This document shows, one piece after another, positions 27,915 to 35,800 of a DNA stretch of 64,000 nucleotides; positions within the stretch are counted from its first letter, which is position 1; each line of letters begins with the position of its first letter. Source of the stretch: CAZRUA01 sp964603125 (lineage in GTDB: Bacteria; Bacteroidota; Bacteroidia; B-17B0; Aurantibacillaceae). The position numbers were made by a program, and so were the translations under genes. Location of the stretch: assembly GCA_964603125.1 (NCBI GenBank), contig CAZRUA010000002.1, positions 1 to 64,000 of the forward strand. The letters run 5' to 3'. Under the pieces are notes generated by a model. That model made no database searches. It saw only the letters and a program-made list of their open reading frames with translations, and was not told the origin of the DNA.

Positions 27915-28472
27915 TTACTGTGTAAAGGTATAAAAGTCTTTAAATATTTTAAGGTATTTGTTGTAATTCGATTCTTCTACATAAAACCAAATATGTTGTT
28001 CATCAATGCTAGAAACGCTTACATACGTTTTGTGAAATCCAACAACTTTTTTGTTTTCAAGATTAGCTCCACCAACCAGTTTTTTAAGTTTTAAAATTTC
28101 AAAAGCAACTTTGAAGGCAAGTAAGTTTGATTCTATTGAAAAATAAACTGCGCTGTTAGGTTTAAGCACCCAGCGCCCCCATTCAGCTTGGCCGGTTTCA
28201 TAGTTAATATTGTAAACAGCTATTGTTCCGTGTGGATTACCATTTTTGTCTTCAATGATGTAATGAAAATCTGTACTTTTTTCAAATGATTGTTGAATCC
28301 AACTCCTTTGTTTTTCAATATCTGGATCAGTACTTCCTATAAATTTATTTAATAAAGGGTTTAAACGTAATTCTAAAATAAACTCAGCATCGTTTTTATT
28401 GGCAATTCTTAAATTAACATTCTTTCCCGAAATGATTTTATTTTTTAATTCTTTAATATTGTCAGGTAACAT
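27915..28472 (-). CDS. GNAT-family acyltransferase
   Basis: A 185-residue GNAT-fold protein of the RimJ-like group. N-terminal VNLRIANKNDAEFILELRLNP, a central GTIAVYNINYETGQAEWGRWV (strands beta4-beta5 around the acyl-CoA pantetheine cleft) and NKKVVGFHK. It would transfer an acyl group to an amine. Here, next to a dedicated ACP, it is the best candidate for moving the finished acyl chain to an amino sugar, taking the place of an acetyl donor. 16 bases after the unknown 351-residue gene. ATG start. Confidence 0.82.
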   Translation of the reverse strand: MLPDNIKELKNKIISGKNVNLRIANKNDAEFILELRLNPLLNKFIGSTDPDIEKQRSWIQQSFEKSTDFHYIIEDKNGNPHGTIAVYNINYETGQAEWGRWVLKPNSAVYFSIESNLLAFKVAFEILKLKKLVGGANLENKKVVGFHKTYVSVSSIDEQHIWFYVEESNYNKYLKIFKDFYTFTQ

Positions 28473-28488
28473 GCTGTAGCAATTGAGT

Positions 28489-29544
28489 TTAAACAGATGG
28501 AGATTTAACCCATTCCATTAATTGAATTCCTTTGTAATTTGTTTCGTTTTCTAAAAGTAGTTGTCCAACTTTTAAGCCACCTGATTGTAATCTTACAATA
28601 GGATCAAAACCAATAGCAGATGGAAGAATTCCCATGTGCCCAGCATGAACATGTTGAGGATGAAAACGAATTTCGTTATTGCAGTCTTCTTCGCTAATAT
28701 GTCCTGCGTATCTTAATATGAAAGGATTTTCAAACTCTTCTTTTAGTTTTTGAATGCTTATTGGAGTATTGTTTTTTCCTATCCACGTATTCTCAAAAGG
28801 GTAAGCCGTAAAAATAATTCCTTCGGCATTTTTGTATTTTTCGGTAGCTGTAAAATCAGGGAAATTACCTAACCAGTCAATCTTTAAACCTTCATAATTC
28901 GCCTTGTTTTCAGCAGTATCAATTACTCCTAAGTTATCACACACTTTTGATAAAACCTTTGCTATAAAAGGACCAAAATCGTTATTACAGAGTAAAATAA
29001 AATTGTTTTTGTATGGACAAAGACCCGCATCAAAAATCATTTTAAGAGCCATATCTCCTAAATAATTAAAAACATCTACATAAGGATGTCTTTCGTTTGT
29101 GGCGCCTACTTTAATGCTGTTTTGATTACAGAAATCTAAATCTAAATCTCCATCTCTCCATTCCCATGCTTCATACATAAGAGGAATTACAGCTCCTTTT
29201 TTTGCGTGTTGTAGTTTATCGGCGTTTAATGAGCGCAGATGCCCTGAATTAGTTATGATATCAGCTTTTGAAATAATATCAGCAGTTAGTTCGTCAATAA
29301 TAATTAATTGGCTCTCGTCAATCGAAAATTGTTTTAATAAATCGTAAGTTAGTTTTTTAACTTCATCAACTGTTCCGTAGCGCGTTGTTTTTGTGAAAGC
29401 ATAAACCTTAGCTCCTGCTAAAGCAGCTAAAATAGGTGTAACAACATAGGCGCCAGTTGCGGCTTCTGTTAAAACGGTTTTACCTTTTAAGTTTAAATCT
29501 AGTCTCTGAACTGCTTGTTCTATCTTGTGTTTAAGCGTTATCAT
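28489..29544 (-). CDS. Unrecognised protein with two Rossmann-like halves
   Basis: A 351-residue soluble protein for which I recall no named family. The first half opens with GKTVLTEAATGAYVVTPILA and GAKVYAFTKTTRYG, which look like a nucleotide-binding beta-alpha-beta start; the motifs DIITNSGHLRSLNADKL and PLMYEAWEWRDGDLD follow. The second half (from about 175) has NNFILLCNNDFGPFIAKVLSK, again Rossmann-like, and a His-rich stretch RFHPQHVHAGHMG at about 303-315. The layout recalls S-adenosylhomocysteine hydrolases and 2-hydroxyacid dehydrogenases, but no signature is complete. Its start overlaps the WlbC-like aminotransferase by 14 bases, so it is translationally coupled to the glycan pathway. 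A dehydrogenase or transferase on a nucleotide sugar is a guess. Confidence 0.8.
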   Translation of the reverse strand: MITLKHKIEQAVQRLDLNLKGKTVLTEAATGAYVVTPILAALAGAKVYAFTKTTRYGTVDEVKKLTYDLLKQFSIDESQLIIIDELTADIISKADIITNSGHLRSLNADKLQHAKKGAVIPLMYEAWEWRDGDLDLDFCNQNSIKVGATNERHPYVDVFNYLGDMALKMIFDAGLCPYKNNFILLCNNDFGPFIAKVLSKVCDNLGVIDTAENKANYEGLKIDWLGNFPDFTATEKYKNAEGIIFTAYPFENTWIGKNNTPISIQKLKEEFENPFILRYAGHISEEDCNNEIRFHPQHVHAGHMGILPSAIGFDPIVRLQSGGLKVGQLLLENETNYKGIQLMEWVKSPSV

Positions 29545-30637
29545 AACTATTTATTACGCTAATAACTTTATTTACATCTTCGTCACTTAATTCGGAGTAC
29601 ATTGGTAATGAAACACAATGCGAGGCTAAATATTCTGAGTGAGGGAAATCACCTTGTTTGTAACCTAAATTCGAATAAGCTTTTTGCAAGTGGCATGGAA
29701 CAGGGTAGTGATAAGCAGCAGTAATGCCGTTACCATCCAAATGTTTTACAAAATTTTCTTTTTGCTCAGTTGTTATAACAAAAAGGTGGTAAATACCGTC
29801 CGACCAAGATGGCACAGATTGCATTTTTATTTTCGGATTTGTTATTTCAGTTTGGTAGCGTTTAGCAATTTCTCGTCTTCTATTATTCCAACCCTCAAGG
29901 TATTTTAATTTTACAGATAATGACGCACCTTCTAAACCACCCATTCTGTAATTATAACCAATTTCATCGTGGTAATATCTTACTTTGCTTCCGTGATTTC
30001 GAAGTGATTTTAAATGCTCAGTATATTTTTCATTATTGGTTGTTAAACCACCTGCTTCGCCGCATGCTCCAAGGTTTTTACCAGGATAAAAACTATAGCA
30101 AGCCATTTCACCAAAAACACCAACTGTTGTTCCTTTGTAGCGTGCTCCTTGCGATTGAGCCGTATCTTCAACTAAAAATAAATTATGTTTTTTGCAAATT
30201 GCTGAAACAGCATCAACATCAAATGGTTGGCCATATAAATGCACGCCAATAATTGCTTTGGTTTTAGAGGTTATTGCCGCTTCAATTTTAGAAGGGTCGA
30301 TTTGCCAATTGTCTTTATCACAATCAACAAAAACGGGAGTTGCTCCTGCGTGTGAAACTCCCCATGCTGTTGCAATAAAGGTATTTGCAGGAACGATAAC
30401 TTCATCTCCTGGTCCTATGTTTAAAGCTAGCATTGCCAGGTGAAGTGCAATGGTTCCGTTTGATACGCCAATAGCATGTTTACTTCCAATGTATTTAGCA
30501 AAATTATTTTCAAATTCCTCAACAAATGGTCCGCCCGAAAAGGCAGTTTTTTCATACACTTTTTCAAAAGCTTCAAAAATCTCTTTTTTAACTTGCTCGT
30601 GTTGCCCTTTCAAATCAAGGCAATTAATTCTATTCAT
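29531..30637 (-). CDS. DegT/DnrJ/EryC1 sugar aminotransferase (WlbC/WbpE-like)
   Basis: A 368-residue PLP enzyme. Lys 187 in CYSFYPGKNLGACGEAGG is the PLP lysine; VEDTAQSQGARYKG holds the cofactor Asp; SNGTIALHLAML the phosphate loop. FSGGPFVEEFE and the Gfo/Idh and hexapeptide acetyltransferase neighbours point to 3-amination of a 3-keto nucleotide sugar as in WlbC/WbpE or FdtB/QdtB. It lies 12 bases after the acetyltransferase gene and overlaps the next gene by 14 bases. It is clearly different from the second DegT enzyme at 19844-20974. Confidence 0.92.
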   Translation of the reverse strand: MNRINCLDLKGQHEQVKKEIFEAFEKVYEKTAFSGGPFVEEFENNFAKYIGSKHAIGVSNGTIALHLAMLALNIGPGDEVIVPANTFIATAWGVSHAGATPVFVDCDKDNWQIDPSKIEAAITSKTKAIIGVHLYGQPFDVDAVSAICKKHNLFLVEDTAQSQGARYKGTTVGVFGEMACYSFYPGKNLGACGEAGGLTTNNEKYTEHLKSLRNHGSKVRYYHDEIGYNYRMGGLEGASLSVKLKYLEGWNNRRREIAKRYQTEITNPKIKMQSVPSWSDGIYHLFVITTEQKENFVKHLDGNGITAAYHYPVPCHLQKAYSNLGYKQGDFPHSEYLASHCVSLPMYSELSDEDVNKVISVINSYDNA

Positions 30638-30649
30638 ATAATTTTGTTT

Positions 30650-31138
30650 TTATAATTTTTTAAGTACCTGCGCTGGATTTCCTGCAACAACTGTGTTGGC
30701 AGGAACATTTCTAGTTACAACGGCCCCAGCACCAATTAATGCATTTTCGCCAATTGTTACACCACATAAAATAGTTGCATTACTACCAATGGATGCTCCT
30801 TTTTTGACAAATGTTTCTATAAGTTTCCAATCAGCTTCGGTTTGTGCCGATCCATCTGGATTTGTAGCACGAGGGAATAAATCATTGGTAAACATTACAC
30901 CATGACCAATAAAGCAATTATCCTCAATGTGAACTCCTTCACAAATGAAAGTGTGGCTCGATATTTTACAGTTTTTTCCTATGGTTGCACCTTTTTGTAT
31001 TTCAACAAAAGCACCAATTTTAGAGTTGTCGTCAATTGAACAACCATATGCATTAACAAAATTAAAAATACGCACTCCTTGTCCAACTTTCACGTTTACA
31101 AGAGATTTGCGAGGTTCGTCTACATTTAAAAGTTCCAT
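30650..31138 (-). CDS. Hexapeptide-repeat sugar N-acetyltransferase (WlbB/WbpD-like)
   Basis: A 162-residue left-handed beta-helix acyltransferase. The repeats (IGKNCKISSHTFI, IEDNCFIGHGV, IGSNATILCGVTIGENALIGAGAVV) form the helix; the loop MFTNDLFPRATNPDG is the one seen in WbpD and WlbB, where it shapes the acceptor site. It would N-acetylate the 3-amino sugar made by the neighbouring DegT enzyme. It lies one base from the oxidoreductase gene upstream and 12 before the aminotransferase. Normal length. Confidence 0.92.
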   Translation of the reverse strand: MELLNVDEPRKSLVNVKVGQGVRIFNFVNAYGCSIDDNSKIGAFVEIQKGATIGKNCKISSHTFICEGVHIEDNCFIGHGVMFTNDLFPRATNPDGSAQTEADWKLIETFVKKGASIGSNATILCGVTIGENALIGAGAVVTRNVPANTVVAGNPAQVLKKL

Positions 31139-31139
31139 A

Positions 31140-32144
31140 TTAATTTAAAATAATTTCTTTTCCGTTTTGTTTAATTGATTGTTGTGATGCTTCTAAAATT
31201 CGAATAACATCTAAGCCTGACTTAAAATCAGAGATTGGAGTTTTTTTCTCGATGATGGAGTTAATGAAATCAGACGCCATTCCAAATAAAGCTTCTTTTG
31301 GGTCTACTTTTGGTAAATAAACGTCTCCAGCTCTATAATCAACTAAAATCTTTCTTTTTTCTTCGTCTGTTTTATGATCGTAACCTGTATCATAAACTCT
31401 AATTTTTTCAGTTGGTTCTAAATCATTGAAAAGCAACATTTTTTTATCACCACCAATAAGCATAGTTCTTAGTTTAACAGGAGATGTCCAAGAGCAATTG
31501 AAATGAGCAATAAAGCCTGATTTATAGTTTACAGTAAGGTAAGCTATATTTTCTATTCCATTGTTTGTATGCGAAACACCGGTAGCATTAACACTATACG
31601 GCACATCATCAATTAAATAATTTAAAATAGAAATATCATGTGGAGCTAAATCCCATAATACATTAATATCAGGTTGAAATAAGCCTAAATTAATACGGGT
31701 TGAATCAAAATATTTCACTTTTCCAATTGTTCCATCCGAAATAAGTTGTTTCATTTTTTGAACGGCTCCTGTGTAAAGAAAAGTATGATCTACCATTAAA
31801 AGTTTACCCACTTTTTGAGATAACTCGAAAAGTTCGTTAGCCTCAACTGATGTTGAGGTCATTGGCTTTTCAATTAACACGTTTTTCCCATTTAAAAGGG
31901 CTTTTTTAGCCAAGTCAAAATGGGTGAAAACTGGAGTTGCAATCACAACTGCATCAATTTCTGTGTCATTAAATACTTGATCAACATCTTTCGTTGTTAT
32001 AATGTTAGGGTACTGTTTACCAACAATATTTAGTCTCTCTTCTCTAAAATCGCAAACATATTTTACCTTACAATTAGCTACCGAGTTAAAATTTCTTACC
32101 AAGTTGGGTCCCCAGTAGCCAAAACCAATTATTGCAACATTCAT
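31140..32144 (-). CDS. Gfo/Idh/MocA oxidoreductase (WlbA/WbpB-like)
   Basis: A 334-residue NAD-dependent sugar dehydrogenase. NAD motif GFGYWGPNLVRN at about 7-18; catalytic Lys in IEKPMTS (about 91-97); NLGLFQPDINVLWDLAPHD, close to WlbA/WbpB, with the catalytic His. WlbA and WbpB oxidise UDP-GlcNAcA at C3, the first step to 2,3-diamino sugars. It heads the 15-gene minus-strand operon. A UDP-GlcNAc 6-dehydrogenase (WbpA), the expected partner, is not in the window, so a different 3-keto substrate remains possible. Confidence 0.92.
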   Translation of the reverse strand: MNVAIIGFGYWGPNLVRNFNSVANCKVKYVCDFREERLNIVGKQYPNIITTKDVDQVFNDTEIDAVVIATPVFTHFDLAKKALLNGKNVLIEKPMTSTSVEANELFELSQKVGKLLMVDHTFLYTGAVQKMKQLISDGTIGKVKYFDSTRINLGLFQPDINVLWDLAPHDISILNYLIDDVPYSVNATGVSHTNNGIENIAYLTVNYKSGFIAHFNCSWTSPVKLRTMLIGGDKKMLLFNDLEPTEKIRVYDTGYDHKTDEEKRKILVDYRAGDVYLPKVDPKEALFGMASDFINSIIEKKTPISDFKSGLDVIRILEASQQSIKQNGKEIILN

Positions 32145-32161
32145 AGTTATAATTTAATTAT

Positions 32162-32169
32162 CAAATATA
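32162..32169 (-). promoter_or_regulatory. -7 box (TATATTTG) of the glycan operon
   Basis: An exact match to TAnnTTTG on the minus strand, ending 17 bases before the ATG of the first operon gene at 32144. A -33 TTTG at the usual distance is missing. Confidence 0.45.
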
Positions 32170-32227
32170 TACATTTTATCAATAATGGAGATTAACCTAA
32201 GGCTATACTTTCTATAATATAAGTTTA

Positions 32228-32322
32228 TTTTTATAGTAAAAATTGTACTGAACCTTTTGGGACAAATTAGTTGCATTATTTATTGGGTTTATCGGCAAAA
32301 ATTTGTTTTTATCGTAAAAATT
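32228..32322 (+). repeat. Pair of 17-base direct repeats before the thioredoxin-fold/SprB cassette
   Basis: TTTTTATAGTAAAAATT at 32228-32244 recurs with one change (TTTTTATCGTAAAAATT) at 32306-32322, start to start 78 bases. Each copy is nearly self-complementary at its ends. The second copy lies inside the spacer of the proposed promoter at 32302-32332, so binding of a regulator there would affect transcription. In A+T-rich DNA, chance is not excluded. Confidence 0.45.
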
Positions 32323-32332
32323 CATATTTTAG
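32302..32332 (+). promoter_or_regulatory. Promoter of the thioredoxin-fold / SprB-repeat cassette
   Basis: TTTG, exactly 19 bases, then TATTTTAG (one mismatch to TAnnTTTG). It lies 27 bases before the ATG at 32360. Good fit to the Bacteroidota consensus. Confidence 0.6.
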
Positions 32333-32359
32333 TGGTTCGAATCCCAAAATTAGTAGATA

Positions 32360-32863
32360 ATGAAACGCACCCCCTTTTTAATTCTGAGTCTTTTTGTTGG
32401 CTTATTATGCTCGTTTAATACACGTTTGGTTAACGATGATTATGTAAATCTGACAAATGTCATAAAATCTAAAAACAGTGACTTTGTTTTCGAAAACAAA
32501 TTGTTACTAGTTACTTTTTGGTCGAGCAGTAATGCCGAGAGTCGTGAAATGAACAAAGAGGCATTGAGAGTTTATAGTATATATAAATATGCAAAACTTA
32601 AGGGTGGAGCAAAGGGAGTTTCTTTATTTACCGTATCGGCAGATAAGAGTAAAACTAATTGGGAAATTGCTGTAAATCGTGATGAATTAAGTGCCGAAAC
32701 AAATTATTGTGATTTAAAGGGCTTGGATTCAGATTTACTAAAGAAACTGAATGTAACCAATTTACCTTATAATATATTGTACGATTCTAACGGAAATGAG
32801 GTGGCAAGAAATATAACCACTTCAAATATGTTTAAATATTTTAATTCTTTAATAACAAGATAA
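32360..32863 (+). CDS. Exported thioredoxin-fold protein lacking the CXXC cysteines
   Basis: A 167-residue protein with a signal or anchor segment (about 4-20). The TlpA/AhpC-like fold shows in KLLLVTFWSSSNAESREM at about 47-64, where the usual WCxxC is WSSSN (residues 54-58), in GVSLFTVSADKSKTNW, and in the cis-Pro loop NLPYNILYDSNGNEV. With both active-site Cys replaced it cannot be a thiol oxidoreductase; only the fold remains, perhaps as a binding or chaperone module. It stops 21 bases before the giant SprB-repeat gene and shares its promoter (32302-32332). The repeats of that protein are Cys-rich, which makes a role in their folding an attractive but unproven idea. Confidence 0.8.
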   Translation: MKRTPFLILSLFVGLLCSFNTRLVNDDYVNLTNVIKSKNSDFVFENKLLLVTFWSSSNAESREMNKEALRVYSIYKYAKLKGGAKGVSLFTVSADKSKTNWEIAVNRDELSAETNYCDLKGLDSDLLKKLNVTNLPYNILYDSNGNEVARNITTSNMFKYFNSLITR

Positions 32864-32884
32864 ATCTCATCAAATCCGCCAATT

Positions 32885-35800
32885 ATGAAAAGAATTTACC
32901 CCCTAATTTTAGTTTTATTTTGTTGTTTCAACCAGCTCAAGTCCCAGGTTGTTACAGCGAGTGATTGTAACGTAGCGGTTAACGTTTGCGACAATTTAGG
33001 ATTTCAAGTTGACCCAAATGGTTCTGGTGCTGTTAATGAGGTGCCAACCAGTAACTCAGTGAGTAACCCTAGTATTAATCCTGGTTCGGCCAATTCAGGC
33101 TGTTTGCTCTCAGGAGAGTTAAATAGTACTTGGCTTATTGTAAATGTTGCAACCACAGGAACTCTTCAGTTTGGTTTCGGTATTAATGGGGCACAAGCTG
33201 GATTTTATGATTGGGCAATGTGGCCTTATACTCCAACTACTTGTACTAATATTGCTAATAATACATTGGCTCCTGTGCGATGTAATTGGAATGCTTCATC
33301 TACTGGAGGAACGGGTTTAGCTGCGGCCGGTGCTTTACCTGCGGGCGGTGTAGCGGGTAATTACGAGCCTCCATTAAATGTAACCTGTGGTCAAAAGTAT
33401 ATCATTTGTTTCTCTAATTATAGTAGTGTAACCTCTAGTGTTCCTTTTGATTTTTTTGGAACAGCTCAGGTTTCTTGTACAAGTGCTCCTTTTACTGTTT
33501 CACCAGCGCAAACTATTTGTAACGGAGCAAGCACAACCTTAACTGCTTCACCAGCAACTGGATTTACATATACTTGGAATCCTGGCGGATTAACAGGCTC
33601 TTCGGTAACGGTTTCTCCTACTACAACCACTACATATACTGTTACAGGTACTTCGTGTGGAACAAGCACAGCAACGGTAACTGTAACAGTTAATGGTGCA
33701 TCTCCAAATTTTACAATCACTAATGGCAATGCTGGTGGAGGAGCTGATCCAACACCAACCAACCAATGTGTTCAAAATGATTTATTTAATTTTACAAGTG
33801 CTTCGGTAGGAACAGGTATTACCCATAGTTGGAATTTTGGTGGTGGAGGCGCTTCGCCGGCAACTTCAACTTTGGCAAGTCCAACAGGAATTTCTTACAC
33901 AACACCAGGAACCTACACTATAACACATACTGTTACGCAAGGTGCCTGCGTAGTTACTTCAACTCAAACCATAACTGTAACAGGACCTCCTACAGTTACA
34001 ACCGCGCCTGTTAATGCAACGTGTGCTGTGGCAACAGGTACTATAACTGCCACAGCAACTGGTGGAACTCCAGGTTATACATATTCTTGGGCTGCATCTG
34101 GTGGAACTGCTGCTACAACAACTGCATTATCACCTGGGACCTATACTGTAACTGTAACTGATGCAAATGGTTGTTCAGGTACTGCTACAGGCACTATTAT
34201 TACTACCGGTTCAGTCACTTCAACTTTTACCCAAAGTGCAAATCAATGTTTAACGGGTAATACTTTCAATTTCACAAACTCTGGTAGCTCTGGCGCAGGT
34301 ATTAATCATTCATGGACATTTACTGGAGGCACCCCTTCCACAAGCACTGCTGTAAGTCCAACAGGTATTACATGGGCTGCAGCAGGAACATATAATATTA
34401 CACATACAGTTACTCAAGGTTCTTGTACATCAACAACCACTTCAACAATAACAATTTTCCCAATGCCCACTGCGGTTGTAGCAACGCCTGTTGCGGCAAC
34501 TTGTGGTAATAATAATGGCTCGGTAACTTTGGGTGCAGTTACTGGAGGCACGCCTGCTTATACTTATTCCTTCGATGCAAGTGCGTTTTCAAACACTACC
34601 ACTTATCCAAGTTTAGCATCTGGAGTTCACAATATTATTGTAAGAGATAACAATGGTTGTCAATTTACAACTACTGTAAATGTTGGCACATCTGCTGGTC
34701 CAACTGCCGTTGTATTAACTCCAAGTCCCGCTACTTGTGGTTTAAATAATGGGTCTTTCACAATTGGCGCGGTAACAGGAGGCACGAGCCCTTATCAATA
34801 TTCTGTTGATGCAGGAGCATTTTCTTCTTCTACAAGTTATACTAGTTTGGCTTCAGGGGTTCATACTGTTATTGTAAGGGATGCATTTGGTTGCACATTC
34901 ACAACAACTGTAACAGTTGGAACTGCGGCTGGTCCAACAGCAGTAGTTTTAACTCCAACAAATGCTGGTTGTGCTGGTAATACAGGTACTGTTACAATAG
35001 GAGCGGTTACTGGTGGAGGTGGAACAAATACTTTTTCATTTGATGGAGGAGCATTTTCAACTACAACTTTGTATAGTGGTTTAGCAGCTGGAACACATAC
35101 CGTTATTGTTCAAGATATAAATGGTTGTCAGTTTACAGCAACAACTACGGTAGGATTAACAACAGGGCCAACCGCATTGGCTTCAACGGTTGTAAATGCA
35201 AGTTGTGGAAACTCTAATGGGTCTATAACACTTGGAGCTGTTACAGGTGGAACAGTACCTTACACTTATTCATTTAATGCTGGTGCATTTGGACCAACTA
35301 CTACATTTACATCTTTAGCTGCAAATACTTATACAATTGTTGTTAATGATAACAACGGATGTACATTTACAATTAATCCAGTTGTTGCAAATGGAAGTGC
35401 TCCAACAGTTGCTGTAACAACAAATACACCTGTTTCATGCTTTGGCGGAAATAATGGTTCATTGGTTGTAACCGGTTTTGGTGGAACTGCACCTTACCAA
35501 TATAGCATTAACGGAGGTACTAGTTATCAGCTGACCAATACTTTTGGAACCTTAACAGCTGGTACATATACAATCACAATTAAAGATAATACAAACTGTA
35601 CTAATACAGTTACTGCAACCATAACACAACCTACTCAAGTTGTTGGTTCAATTGCTTCTCAAACACCAGCTTTATGTTTTGGAGGTAGCACGGGTTCTGT
35701 TACTATAACAGGTAGTGGCGGAACACCAGCTCTTCAGTATAATATAAATGGAGGCGCTTTTCAGTCAGGAAATAATTTCGGCGGATTAGCTGCAGGCACT

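Noticed and set aside
32333..32350. GGTTCGAATCC, like the T-loop of a tRNA, just before the gene at 32360
   Set aside because: The T-stem does not pair beyond two bases and no acceptor, D or anticodon arm can be formed around it.
33466..33762. Minus-strand open frame of 98 residues rich in Val and Pro
   Set aside because: Antisense mirror of the SprB-repeat gene; also true for 36886-37071 and 39658-39888.
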